NCBI GenBank assembly: GCA_944393685.1
Contig: CALYAW010000004.1
Span: 100,741 to 164,740, forward strand
Origin: an uncultured Alphaproteobacteria bacterium
GTDB taxonomy: Bacteria; Pseudomonadota; Alphaproteobacteria; RF32; CAG-239
DNA: 64,000 nucleotides
Direction of reading: 5' to 3'
Shown here: positions 30,401 through 38,129 of the stretch, piece after piece
How positions within the stretch are numbered: position 1 is the first letter of the stretch
How the letters are laid out: every line of letters starts with the position of its first letter
Translations under genes and position numbers: made by a program
Notes under the pieces: model-generated
Databases searched by the model: none
What the model was told of the DNA's origin: nothing
The model's input: only the letters and a program-made list of their open reading frames with translations

Positions 30401-31774
30401 GGCGATGATGTAACGCGTTACTCATCTTGTGAATGCGGAGCTCAATACACACTCTCATGCGACAGTCAGGGACAGATTAAGTCAGAAACAAATTTCTGCC
30501 GTCCTGATGCCACAAATCCGTCAAGATTACTTTACAATTCATGTGATTGTGATGCCCTTTATCAGTATAACTGTAAGCCTTCAGGAGCCAATCAAGGAAT
30601 TAAAATCCCCTCAGGTACTTCAGAAGTTTGTGTTAAACAATCCTATCAAAACGATATCTTGCAAGGAGTTGAGTATTACAGAACTTGCGAGTGTAAGCCA
30701 GAATACAATAAAACATGTACAGGAGTTCTAAATGGCAAAAATCTGACACCTGATTTATATGTTGGCTTATCTTCTGACTATTGTGAAATAACGACCTCAT
30801 CCACCGAAGGAGAAGTGACAACAGCCAAGACATATAAGAAATGTTCCTGTCCAGATAATTTTGTAACTTGTCCAAGTGGAACAATAGCTCCGGATTCTCC
30901 CAATGAAGGAGAATATTGCGTTGAGGTGGCTTCAAATGGTACGATCACAGAAAAATACAAAGATGGCACATGCCTTTGTGTTTCTCTAAATCCGGGAGAT
31001 GGCTATATTGCAGCCAATTTGCAAGATCCTGCTGGACAAAACCGTGATGGAGCCACAATTAGTGCGTCAAGTTTATCTGCTTCCAATCAAGCAGCTTTGA
31101 AGCAAATTTTCCTGCAAAATTGCAATCATGAGAAGAATGGGACGGTAAAAAGCGATGGCTGTGGTAATCTATATTATAAGTGTTTGCTAGATCCAAACTC
31201 TTATCCATATAATTCGGGTAATTGCTTGGCACCTAAAACGTTACAAGGTTCAAAAGTTTCAGGCAATGGTTGGAATGGATTTGTTGAAATGAGAGAAAAG
31301 TGTGATTGTCCCTCTGAGTGGTATTCGCAAGAGCGATGCACAGCACTAAGTAAACAAAATACCGGAAAATGTATTGTAAGTGGGCAATATTTTCAGTCTG
31401 GAGGTACCATAGCTTGTGATGATGTGCATAATGGATATGAATCTGGATATGGGAAACCAGATCCTAGTATTCCTGCGTTAAAAATTTATGGAGATAGTTG
31501 TACCAAAGATGATGGAACTGTTGTGAAAAAATATTGTGAATGCAATATGGATATTTTTGATTATTACTATACTGGCGTTTCACCAAATTGTTTGTGTATT
31601 GACCCTAGACCAGATGGGCAAAGCTGTCAAACAGATAAAATAAACGCTCATGTTTACGTTTGCTATTTTGGTAACGTAACAGCAAAAAATGTAGTGTGTC
31701 CAAATTGCAAAGCTTGTGGGTATGCTAATGTTAGTAGCTGGAGATATCAAGTGAGCAAAAGCTATAGCCACTAA
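24410..31774 (+). CDS. Giant secreted Cys-rich repeat protein (2454 aa)
   Basis: Not a recognised family. The N-terminus is a signal peptide (LKKIAILALGAVILAKLSYA); no further TM helix, sortase signal or autotransporter barrel is visible. Almost all of the rest is a chain of roughly 25-30 diverged repeats of 35-80 residues with the pattern C-x-C-P-x-x-Y/F-x(2-5)-C, then G-x-G-x-x-C, then Y-x-x-C, for example CKCPDGYVIC, GEGEPC. In the middle region about one residue in ten is Cys, implying many disulfides made in the periplasm. The last 250 residues are less regular. The ribosome site is unclear: ATG at 24410 or TTG at 24404. A surface or matrix role is likely; function unknown. Confidence 0.9.
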   Translation: MSQLKKIAILALGAVILAKLSYAGISNIADTAFSDSQNATRSSTLGSSSDTGHTSTTTGVICGAITSSTEEGCNAALGISSGAIATPCDGGKYTCTLPVATRAENPACDSGAKSTAAECTAQGATAEACGTEGKYNCVCASNYTQTCNSAENKFPDPSEMCTNSKGETYIPNTSTCLLACRAEGNGFSLYDSQSAAQGSGCQGEITKCFSNASATFRWQCDQSCSTMNKLYPQYQQSSGDCSEYNGEPSAYTCGEGTKLCQCNTSRYMSNFDALMSCVSPQRPLTDDACVAENPLTSDKSCKSDANGDGVCDAGKKYQQACGYPYCTNTDMTMMNLVYCDGSGWHKTIGNFNISATNLSGNYYSLDSECSENTSASGIYAGGTKEKYSCTIQHNSVCDASGNLILQRVKVCSCADNYKYVPADTTFSATEVSELGLTQCAEGEVPLGLASKDDTEKSICIWNAQTSIVSNASSNNGTNGKQGGVDATRFRYGNKCLRKCEAWEEGIPEMTGDSCGEGLTMGVCAANKGDDSSLGATIPVYYEHKYCSCPRDPETGANLYKDSCPSGMYLGGKTCQNEGSLLYQYCLKPCVSADGATYSAWDDADDTCGFDQNMGGTYAEYEQGEDANAEDVFYACFASDKASEVSVQCHCPKDYSTSEVCAADGGKIGTGKTCDLDRYLAPETKYEQCSPKCPANTEATIVNTAGNCNFIDQKFNTNTTNAIACYTQDDIETPKYQCLCPSNYQSKVEHCGGSYTTTGVSCDSTCRDCMNKTIGIGTPCSFESKVNGVLDEQTYKYHNSLGWGESCSYLQEQADNNLMIDDVCPYATNNICYNDSGVQKKVCRCPDDYQTLEEFCTGKEGDCLTSYVGIGVACELDVVNKNKLKKYGSFGKKCPAISERPIFDSADSCAIGEVQGQAEPCYEENNGGTLKYICTCPESFSRSCDDPTQIRGGAVCSLETSDPNAYKYEKCLPQCQNTTTTPVVANPESCPLVDGFQSNTEEQCFNKLGDAAANYACRCPKGQNYQTLAEYCQNGVSVGGRDYTREECLTLFTGVGTPCTYDGVGVNKYRSFSIICPTDRPVLNSASDCSTASIPGSVDYYCYERDNTTQQRVVCKCPESWVDIQGNSGGAAKCDATEEPSGQTCSFDGLKSIKYEACYTRCDKLSSNGKGVTYLEEEDNSKVACTNLLGDGATLGVDGDGGACSRNNTLMYPCYCGSSYTERCLNSENEIPAPDSLACTINGTTYYESCANNDCSEESSTIAIIDDTDVSVSADVLCQAKYGTGATGKRCGEKKVECSCNAREYTETCEYPYKTPDKSKVKWCKYSTSGGLMSNGKDHFPLGACMVEPELAKCGKYILNADGTQNTSYTIKTATTEAACRTQYGSGVSTQLCEYDDNPNKRAYNCYYKASDYPWTEDNCPIRHVLSSDYIIINGVRHYSSCDCHSAYKYHKYNCAGMLSGSACEQKVDNKKASDDTLKDIADGTTLAFYPYCQCTADYNQVCDGERYVGVGEPCNGKYRACECKPDPLPENWADNYYGCPGGKKPTGVTKPNGCGGKYYQCSVTECTWQHTETCPAPLIGVDPCQDNEGNIGGYKSCKCPDGYVICPTGTVGEGEPCLLKGKYYYQESNCVEEGKCAHGESQTCSGPLQIGVNPCKRNGITYFEYCVCASGYNKKCNGDNEVGVGDYCLLDETKFYSACANPSMTCTSEHKLLCDSNQTSYDPCVNSDNQVLYKCKCPTNYLKCEETGKAEGADSCTDANGTVYSACAVSNGCTEFQLNSYKVCSEFQIGSGGSCVDTEGVTRYAKCSETSECRANGYQYTCQGYDETIQGEACVDENGNKLYKQCKCPTSYVECTGKNNTKGTSCVPLNANGTVGSTVYSSCTCDASIYKYTCETDPDAGNIGIVKGAGKECTYTDAEGNSITKYEVCSCNSAYKYSCTGNGQEGDETDFCQTPGATPLYKQCTCKAEFNQSCVDASNPGMTVPRDANKACTPQNTGDDVTRYSSCECGAQYTLSCDSQGQIKSETNFCRPDATNPSRLLYNSCDCDALYQYNCKPSGANQGIKIPSGTSEVCVKQSYQNDILQGVEYYRTCECKPEYNKTCTGVLNGKNLTPDLYVGLSSDYCEITTSSTEGEVTTAKTYKKCSCPDNFVTCPSGTIAPDSPNEGEYCVEVASNGTITEKYKDGTCLCVSLNPGDGYIAANLQDPAGQNRDGATISASSLSASNQAALKQIFLQNCNHEKNGTVKSDGCGNLYYKCLLDPNSYPYNSGNCLAPKTLQGSKVSGNGWNGFVEMREKCDCPSEWYSQERCTALSKQNTGKCIVSGQYFQSGGTIACDDVHNGYESGYGKPDPSIPALKIYGDSCTKDDGTVVKKYCECNMDIFDYYYTGVSPNCLCIDPRPDGQSCQTDKINAHVYVCYFGNVTAKNVVCPNCKACGYANVSSWRYQVSKSYSH

Positions 31775-31808
31775 AAGAAAAAAGTATTATACTTGAATAG
31801 AATTTTAT

Positions 31809-31846
31809 AAAGATGAACTGATAATATTATTTGTCAGTCTATCTTT
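31809..31846 (+). terminator. Imperfect hairpin downstream of the Cys-rich gene
   Basis: AAAGAT and ACTGATAA pair with TTGTCAGT and ATCTTT around a 6-base loop, with a 2-base internal mismatch, then a T-rich stretch. Likely 3' end structure of the long transcript. Confidence 0.5.
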
Positions 31847-31887
31847 ATCTATTTACATCAAAAAGGAGAGTATATAAATTAAGTACA

Positions 31888-31921
31888 TTAATAAACGCAC
31901 TCAAAAGAGTGCGTTTATTAA
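31888..31921. terminator. Long perfect hairpin, bidirectional terminator
   Basis: A 15-bp perfect stem (core AAACGCACTC / GAGTGCGTTT) with an AAAA loop sits between the Cys-rich gene and the flgL stop. T/A-rich flanks allow termination from either side; the uridine run is interrupted. Confidence 0.75.
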
Positions 31922-31937
31922 ACGATATTAATTTTAT

Positions 31938-33884
31938 CTATTTAAGATAATTCACCAAAGACAAGTTCATCAAGTTATTCAGAATAGAGTAAGATGCCTG
32001 CAAATTGTTTGATGCCATTAAGGCTTTGACAACAGCCTCTGTTTGATCTGTGTTCTTTAAATCTCCGACACTATTTTCAAGGTTTGTAGAGGCTAGGGTT
32101 AAGTTTTCGGTATTATTACTTAGGCGTACATAATCAGAACTTAATTTTGCAGTGATTCCGTTTAAGCTTGATGTACTGGTCGGATTTAAATCACCGCTAT
32201 TATCAATGGCACTTTGCAGCAGATTAATGGCATTGCTGATTGTATCTGATGCAAAATTCGAGTCAACCAGTCCATCAAATTCCTGACTTAAATCTCTACT
32301 GTCGACCATGTTTCCTTGAGCAATTTGTCCCAAAGAACGGAATAGCTTTTCAAAAGCACTGTCGCCGGCATTAATATTCATGACAATAGATTGATTACTT
32401 GAAATAAGGCGCTCTGTATCAACATTTCCTCCCTGATAATACGAGGATGTACCTAAGCTCCATTTTGATGAGCTTGGAATTGTCACAGTATCTGCATTAA
32501 AATGATTTGGATCAGCCGTAACATTCAAGCTGCCGTCTGTATTAATACTGACCACCTGAACACGCTCAGCCACATTATTTCCCATCCCGTCCATTTCAAT
32601 AACGGCGCCAACTGGGAAAGAAGTACTGAATGTAAGCCCCGCACCATTTGTAACGGTTCCATTTGCAGATTCCGGAATAGTATGTCCGTCAACATCCTCA
32701 AAGGTAATAGTTTTTCCGTCTTCAGATACAGACTTGACGATGAGTGATAAGTCATCAGAACCGTCACCTCCGCGTCCAACAACTAAAGTATCACCAGGTT
32801 TAATTGACTGGAAAGCATGGTATTCGGTAGCTGTAATCGTATTCTTATCGGCATCAAAAGTCACGTCACCGGTCGACTGTGCTCCGCCTTCCGCAACTTT
32901 ATTTAAAAAGCCGCCGTCCTTTTCAGTGCTGATATTATAGTTATTTCCTTCAATTCTAGAAATGGTCAATTCTCCGGTATCCTCAGCCGTGAAGGTCATA
33001 TTGGAAAGAATAGCCGAGGCGGAATCAGGAAATTTAATATTTATACCATCATAATAAGCTTGAAATTCTTCCAAAGTCTTAAAAGGAAAGTTCACCGGAG
33101 CATTGCTGGCGTTTCCACCACCGAACAAATAACGACCTCCCGCAGAAGTATTAAGGCTGTCTGCCAAAGCAAGCATTGTTGCAAAGGCGGAATTTTGCAA
33201 ATCTTTCAGAGCTGATGCTTTATCTTGATTCATGGCATACGCATCACCAAGCTCCACGCCGTCTGCACTAAGTATTGTAGAGCTACCGTTAATGGTATAT
33301 AGAGGAAAACTAAATTTGTTCTCTTCAAATATATAATCTTTATTTGTTCCGGCAGGGTCTATTTTATCTTTCAACAACTCCATAACTTTTTCGGCATAAC
33401 CTTCAGTACCGCTATCTCCTTGGATGGCAGACAAATCAATATTAGTATTTTCATCGTCATTATCTGCAAAAGTATATTTAATACCATTAATTGTTATGGT
33501 TTTTCCAAGGTATGTTGCTTCATTGTTATCTGTAAAAGTAATTTCTCCTCCTGTTTGGTCGGGATTCATTTTGTCGGTGTCGGATGCACCGAAAGAATTT
33601 AACATACTCTTAAAATCACTAATAGAATCATTGATAGACTGCATAGCGGTATTCATGGCTTTTAATTCTGTATCAAGAACTTTATTATTTTCCATAAAGT
33701 TCTGAGTAACACCCAAAGCAGCCTCAATATTAACAATGTTATAGGCATTAACACCATAACCGGAATAAGTCGGAGATTTTAGTCCGGTTGTTGCTTGATA
33801 GCTGTATAAATCAATTTGCGCTTTGGTGCTCAATGAGCGATTAAGCAAATTCATATAGCTGTTATATGTAGGAACTCTAACCAT
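31938..33884 (-). CDS. flgL: Flagellar hook-filament junction protein FlgL-like
   Basis: Last gene of the flagellar operon. Its coiled N-terminus (MVRVPTYNSYMNLLNRSLST, then a QATTGLKSPTYSGYG region like the flagellin-domain turn) and C-terminus (LASTNLENSVGDLKNTDQTE, ALMASNNLQASYSILNNLMN) are the helices that pack in the junction. At 648 residues it is about twice the usual FlgL (near 300-350); the extra length is a central beta-rich insert, roughly residues 130-500. An AGGAGG ribosome site lies 6-7 bases before the ATG. A divergent flagellin is the alternative, but position after flgK favours FlgL. Confidence 0.85.
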   Translation of the reverse strand: MVRVPTYNSYMNLLNRSLSTKAQIDLYSYQATTGLKSPTYSGYGVNAYNIVNIEAALGVTQNFMENNKVLDTELKAMNTAMQSINDSISDFKSMLNSFGASDTDKMNPDQTGGEITFTDNNEATYLGKTITINGIKYTFADNDDENTNIDLSAIQGDSGTEGYAEKVMELLKDKIDPAGTNKDYIFEENKFSFPLYTINGSSTILSADGVELGDAYAMNQDKASALKDLQNSAFATMLALADSLNTSAGGRYLFGGGNASNAPVNFPFKTLEEFQAYYDGINIKFPDSASAILSNMTFTAEDTGELTISRIEGNNYNISTEKDGGFLNKVAEGGAQSTGDVTFDADKNTITATEYHAFQSIKPGDTLVVGRGGDGSDDLSLIVKSVSEDGKTITFEDVDGHTIPESANGTVTNGAGLTFSTSFPVGAVIEMDGMGNNVAERVQVVSINTDGSLNVTADPNHFNADTVTIPSSSKWSLGTSSYYQGGNVDTERLISSNQSIVMNINAGDSAFEKLFRSLGQIAQGNMVDSRDLSQEFDGLVDSNFASDTISNAINLLQSAIDNSGDLNPTSTSSLNGITAKLSSDYVRLSNNTENLTLASTNLENSVGDLKNTDQTEAVVKALMASNNLQASYSILNNLMNLSLVNYLK

Positions 33885-33897
33885 TTCTAAAATCCTC

Positions 33898-36090
33898 CTA
33901 TACGATATTCAGCAACATATCCAAAATTTCTTTGGATGCTGTAAATGCCTGAGCGCAAGCAGCATAAGTTTGTTGAAAAATAATCATTTGACCTAGTTCT
34001 TCATCCAAATCAACTCCGCTCAAAGTTGCTTCTTTAGTAGCAATAGATGTTCCAAGCTCAGCCTGATATTCATAAGCCGCTTTGGCATTACTGGTTTGGC
34101 TGGCAATATTACCGACAAAAGTGGATGCATAATTGGCTAAAGTCGTTTGTGTTTGTGCAATTGTGCCAGATTGTTTAAAGTTATATGATGTGTCAAAGAC
34201 TTTGCTCATTGATACAGCAACGTCGTTAGCTGCAGCATTGAGAGAATAGGTTCCTGTTGTAGAACTGTAAATAGGAGTGCTTGCACTAATTTTATCCGGA
34301 TTCGTTTTGAGATCATTTCTGACATCAATATCCATGGACATTCCGGCACTAGAAGGGGATATTCCTAAGCGTCCAAGCAGATTATCACCTTGTAGCTCGG
34401 CCATCTCAAGTTGTCCGCCGCTTAAGTCTTCAATACGGAGCATATATCCGTTTCCGTTAGGAACCAAAGAAGCTCTAATAGTTCCCTTAAATGCCGGATT
34501 AGTGTTAATAGAATTAACAATGTCACTCAAAGAATCATTAGGTGTGACAGTGATTGTACCAAAGTTCAGACCATTAACATCATTTGAAAAACTTATGATT
34601 GAAATGTCATTAATTCCAAGATTGGCATTTAACGGTAGTACTTTTGAATCATATGTAGAGTCATAACCATCATCGACAAAAAAGTCATTCATTCCAAAGA
34701 AGTTCGAGAATCCTTCTGTTGAACTATCATAGATACCGTCAGCATTATTATCAAAACGAACAGTAACATTTTTCTTGTCAGATCCGGCTGTCGAACTGGC
34801 TTCATCAAGAATGCTCAGTCCATATTCACTGTTACCGGTATCCATAACCAATTTTCCTTCTTGCGTCATATAGACTTTAGCTTGAGGTAAATTGGCACCG
34901 GTCGGTGATACCAACCAATCTTGAATTTCTTGCATCATTTCAGATACACTACCATTGCTAAACCCAAGACCTCCGACCAAAGTCGTAGTTGCGACTTGTT
35001 TTCCTTCTTCATCAAAGATGCTTAAACGTACATCACCATTTTCAAAAGCAATTCTTTGAGGATACGCGTCAAGAGCCGGATTATCTTTATTTTGAATAAA
35101 GGTTTTTGTTCCGGTGAGTACGTCTGGAGTGTTAGGAAAAGCAGTTCCTTGGTTATGGACCTGATTTATCTGTGTTTTGAGTGCGGCAGAGAGCTCATCC
35201 AATTGCGTTTGCAAAGAGGACAAAGTCTCATCACGAATATCAATAAGCCCCTTAAGTTCTCCTCCTTTAATGCTTTGGGTAATATCTTTGTTGTCCACAT
35301 AAATACCGCCGATACCACCATTTGCATAAGTTGTTGTAGGATTAGTTTGAGCCACACCGTTATGAGAAAGTTTGTGCGGATCATTATCCAGCAAAGTTAT
35401 TCCGCTGGTTGTTTGCACAACAATTGCTCCGCTTTCGCGCTTAAAATAGGAAATATCAATATATTGGCTTAATTCGCGTAAAGCCTGATCACGTTGATCT
35501 TCCAAATCAGCACGTCCGTCATAGCCAAGGATGTTATATTTAACAATCTCATCATTATAATTATCAATTTTATCAAGCAAAGTGTTTATATTTTCAACAT
35601 CTGCCGCAATTTGAGTGTCCGCTTGTCCGCGCAAACTTTGCAATTCCAAAGAAAGTTGGTTTAATCTTTCCGTAATGGACATAGCCTGATTCAAAAGATT
35701 ATATTTACTGGCAGACGAAGTAACATCATTGGCAAAGGTTGCAAAAGCACTCTGCAATGAAGAAACATTTGCGGCGATAGAATTATTCCCTTGAGGAGTG
35801 CCGAGGAGAGTTTCTGCTTTACTCAAATAATTATATTTTGCAGATTGATTAGCCCCCAAAGAACTGGTAGCCAAATAGCTTTTAAGCAAACCCTCATCAA
35901 CCAAACGCTGAGATTGAGATACACTAACACCAAGAGGCGTTCCGTTTGAGATAACGTTTGATTGAGCAGCAGTTTTACGAGTATAGCCAACAGTGTCGAC
36001 ATTTGCGATGTTGCGACTAACCAAATCCAGCTGCGATTGAGCCGCTTTCATTCCGGTCAGAGATGTTGATAATCCGCTTATTAATGACAT
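33898..36090 (-). CDS. flgK: Flagellar hook-associated protein FlgK
   Basis: First hook-filament junction protein (HAP1), exported through the flagellar type III path. The N-terminus (SLISGLSTSLTGMKAAQSQL, then NIANVDTVGYTRK) is the rod/hook-protein signature, and the C-terminus (SGVDLDEELGQMIIFQQTYA, then ILDMLLNIV) is the conserved terminal coiled-coil. The 730-residue length reflects a large variable middle. An AAAGGGGG ribosome site precedes the ATG; flgL follows 13 bases later. Confidence 0.94.
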   Translation of the reverse strand: MSLISGLSTSLTGMKAAQSQLDLVSRNIANVDTVGYTRKTAAQSNVISNGTPLGVSVSQSQRLVDEGLLKSYLATSSLGANQSAKYNYLSKAETLLGTPQGNNSIAANVSSLQSAFATFANDVTSSASKYNLLNQAMSITERLNQLSLELQSLRGQADTQIAADVENINTLLDKIDNYNDEIVKYNILGYDGRADLEDQRDQALRELSQYIDISYFKRESGAIVVQTTSGITLLDNDPHKLSHNGVAQTNPTTTYANGGIGGIYVDNKDITQSIKGGELKGLIDIRDETLSSLQTQLDELSAALKTQINQVHNQGTAFPNTPDVLTGTKTFIQNKDNPALDAYPQRIAFENGDVRLSIFDEEGKQVATTTLVGGLGFSNGSVSEMMQEIQDWLVSPTGANLPQAKVYMTQEGKLVMDTGNSEYGLSILDEASSTAGSDKKNVTVRFDNNADGIYDSSTEGFSNFFGMNDFFVDDGYDSTYDSKVLPLNANLGINDISIISFSNDVNGLNFGTITVTPNDSLSDIVNSINTNPAFKGTIRASLVPNGNGYMLRIEDLSGGQLEMAELQGDNLLGRLGISPSSAGMSMDIDVRNDLKTNPDKISASTPIYSSTTGTYSLNAAANDVAVSMSKVFDTSYNFKQSGTIAQTQTTLANYASTFVGNIASQTSNAKAAYEYQAELGTSIATKEATLSGVDLDEELGQMIIFQQTYAACAQAFTASKEILDMLLNIV

Positions 36091-36104
36091 TTTCTTATCC
36101 CCCT

Positions 36105-36557
36105 TTACAATGTTCTATTTATGGCGATGGCATTCTTATTGTTATCTTGAGGCGAATAAGTGCCGTGCGCGCCATAAGAGGTTGCATTACGGTTATTGTT
36201 CATTTTAGCAACGCCGATAATTGTATTCATAACGGTTTTGCTAGCTTCCATTCTGGTTTTTAACAGTATCTCGTTTTCCTTAAGCTGCGTATCTAAAGTT
36301 ACAGATAAATCTTTGAGAGCCAGCTTGCTTTCAGTGTCAAGATTTTCTAATAACTGGTGATTTTTAATAAAAAAAGCGCTAATAGAACGATAAGCAGACA
36401 CTAGCTTTGTTTTTTGCTCAAACATCGCACTGACGGTAGCGGTATCAAAAGCGCGCAACGCGGCATTTTCTTCTTGCAAAAACTCGACAAAGCTGCTGAT
36501 AATTTGTCTGAGCTCTTCTATTTTTGAATTGGTTTCATTTTTTTGCAATTCTTCCAT
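36105..36557 (-). CDS. FlgN-like flagellar export chaperone
   Basis: A 150-residue helical protein. The segment FVEFLQEENAALRAFDTATV followed by EQKTKLVSAYRSI matches the FlgN pattern (a leucine/glutamate helix, an Asp-containing turn, then a Lys-x-x-Leu helix). FlgN escorts FlgK and FlgL to the export gate, and the gene lies just upstream of both. The ATG at 36557 is preferred: AAAGGTG sits 6 bases upstream, whereas the GTG at 36566 would overlap that site. The assignment rests on pattern and neighbours. Confidence 0.65.
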   Translation of the reverse strand: MEELQKNETNSKIEELRQIISSFVEFLQEENAALRAFDTATVSAMFEQKTKLVSAYRSISAFFIKNHQLLENLDTESKLALKDLSVTLDTQLKENEILLKTRMEASKTVMNTIIGVAKMNNNRNATSYGAHGTYSPQDNNKNAIAINRTL

Positions 36558-36572
36558 GTCTGTCACCTTTCT

Positions 36573-36923
36573 TTACGCTCTTTCTATATAGCCGTTGCTT
36601 GCCATTTCTTGCATGTCAAGAATAGTTCTCATCACTTGATCTTGAACGCCGATGCCGCCGAGTTTGGCCATTTCTTTACCATATTCGTCCAGTAACAACG
36701 AACGGTACATTTTTTCTGCTTCTCCGCCGCCAAATAAGCCGTTTGTAGAAACACCTTCAAACATACTTTCCATCATTCTAGTCAGAAAAAAGGCTTCAAA
36801 GTCTTGTGCGGCAGCTTTGGCATGAGCTTCATCGGATTGCTTCATATTCACGCTGGGGTTTTGAGAAACAATACCCGACAAAGCATTGTTGAAAGTTGTT
36901 GAATTTATACCAAATCCTACCAT
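36573..36923 (-). CDS. flgJ: Flagellar rod-binding protein (FlgJ N-terminal type)
   Basis: A 116-residue protein holding only the rod-binding domain: AAAQDFEAFFLTRMMESMFE, GGGEAEKMYRSLLLDEYGKE and the IGVQDQVMRTIL ending. It lacks the muramidase domain of enterobacterial FlgJ, as is usual in alphaproteobacteria (also named CheL), so wall opening would need a separate enzyme. GAGGTG lies before the ATG inside the end of flgI, whose stop is one base upstream. Confidence 0.9.
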   Translation of the reverse strand: MVGFGINSTTFNNALSGIVSQNPSVNMKQSDEAHAKAAAQDFEAFFLTRMMESMFEGVSTNGLFGGGEAEKMYRSLLLDEYGKEMAKLGGIGVQDQVMRTILDMQEMASNGYIERA

Positions 36924-36924
36924 C

Positions 36925-38049
36925 TTAAATCACCTCAATTTCTGCCTGCAGAGCGCCGCTAGCCTTAATGGCCTGCAAAATACTGATTAAATCTCTCGGG
37001 GTAACACCCAAAGAGTTAAGGCCGTCAACCAATTCTTGCAAATTAATTCCTGTATCAACAACGGTTAATTTTGCATCCACTCCTTCGTTAACATCAATAA
37101 CGGATGTAGCACCGGTAATAGTTTCTCCGTTGCTAAAGGGCATAGGTTGAGAAACAAAAGGGACATCGGTAATTTTGATGGTTAAATTACCTTGAGCAAT
37201 CGCCAAACGATTAATTTTAACATCTTTTCCGATAACAACAATTCCGGAACTTTCATCAATAACGACGCGAGCCAATTGGTCGGGCTGTATTTGTAATTGC
37301 TCAACTTTGGTCATAAGATCTACGATTTTGCCTTTGTAATTTTTAGGAACATCCAAAACCACGGTTCCGGGATCTGTCGCTTTAGCAGCGGTTGTTCCCA
37401 TCATGGCATTGATAGCATCGGAAATTCTGCGGGCGGTTGTAAAATCAGGATTGCGCAAAGCAATATTAATAGTTTTGAGGCTTTCAAGTTCGAAAGCGAT
37501 TTCATTTTCAATAATAGCTCCTCCTGGAATACGTCCTGAAGTGGGAACCCCTTTAACAACGGAAGAACCAGAGGTCTTAGCGGAAGTTGCGCTGACAGCA
37601 ATCGGGCCTTGAGCAACAGCATAAACTTCACCATTTGCGCCAACCAAAGGGGTAACAACCAAAGTTCCGCCTTGAAGATTTTTTGCATCTCCAAGGGCGC
37701 TAACCATAACATCAATACGGCTTCCTTGTTTGGCAAAGGGAGGTAAGTTGGCGGTAACCATAACGGCGGCGATATTTTTTGCCTTAATTTGTCCGCCTCT
37801 TGCATTGATACCGATTTTATCCAGCATGGAGATTAAGCTCTCTCTGGTAAAATCAATAGATTTAATATTGTCTCCGGTTCCGTTCAAGCCGACCACCAAT
37901 CCATAGCCGACTAATTGGTTATCACGAATTCCTTCAAAGTCGGCAATATCTTTAATGCGAGAAACGGCATAAGCATGTCCGCTTTGGAATAAAAATAAAG
38001 CTCCAACAAGCGTAAAGATGGCTGATTTTATAGACTTTTGAATTATCAT
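36925..38049 (-). CDS. flgI: Flagellar P-ring protein FlgI
   Basis: Forms the periplasmic P ring around the rod. The ATG at 38049 gives a signal peptide (IIQKSIKSAIFTLVGALFLF, cleavage after AYA); an in-frame TTG at 38076 is less likely. The family signature is strong from residue 30: RIKDIADFEGIRDNQLVGYG, LVVGLNGTGD, then IDVMVSALGDAKNLQGGTLV, and the ending PRDLISILQAIKASGALQAE. First gene of the flgI-flgJ-flgN-flgK-flgL operon and directly behind a sigma-54-type promoter. flgA and flgH are absent from the window. Confidence 0.95.
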   Translation of the reverse strand: MIIQKSIKSAIFTLVGALFLFQSGHAYAVSRIKDIADFEGIRDNQLVGYGLVVGLNGTGDNIKSIDFTRESLISMLDKIGINARGGQIKAKNIAAVMVTANLPPFAKQGSRIDVMVSALGDAKNLQGGTLVVTPLVGANGEVYAVAQGPIAVSATSAKTSGSSVVKGVPTSGRIPGGAIIENEIAFELESLKTINIALRNPDFTTARRISDAINAMMGTTAAKATDPGTVVLDVPKNYKGKIVDLMTKVEQLQIQPDQLARVVIDESSGIVVIGKDVKINRLAIAQGNLTIKITDVPFVSQPMPFSNGETITGATSVIDVNEGVDAKLTVVDTGINLQELVDGLNSLGVTPRDLISILQAIKASGALQAEIEVI

Positions 38050-38058
38050 AACGCAATA

Positions 38059-38122
38059 ACCCTCAAATTCGGACAATTAAACCTGCTTATTTATATGCAA
38101 GATATGTGCCAAATTTGAGGGT
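38059..38122. repeat. 11-bp inverted repeat flanking the flgI promoter
   Basis: ACCCTCAAATT (38059-38069) and AATTTGAGGGT (38112-38122) are perfect inverted copies 42 bases apart. One arm abuts the -24 element; the other lies in the flgI 5' untranslated region. They could bind a regulator or form a stem-loop. Confidence 0.6.
38097..38111 (-). promoter_or_regulatory. Sigma-54 promoter of the flgI operon
   Basis: On the minus strand TGGCAC (-24) and TTGCA (-12) are 5 bases apart, so GG and GC lie 12 bases apart, an excellent match to the RpoN consensus. Transcription would start near 38085, some 36 bases before the flgI ATG. RpoN control of mid-class flagellar genes is known in alphaproteobacteria such as Caulobacter. 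Confidence 0.8.
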
Positions 38123-38129
38123 GTACGGG

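Noticed and set aside
24410..31774. CRISPR array or tandem DNA repeats inside the Cys-rich gene
   Set aside because: Repetition is at protein level only; the DNA units differ in length and sequence, with no constant repeat or spacer.
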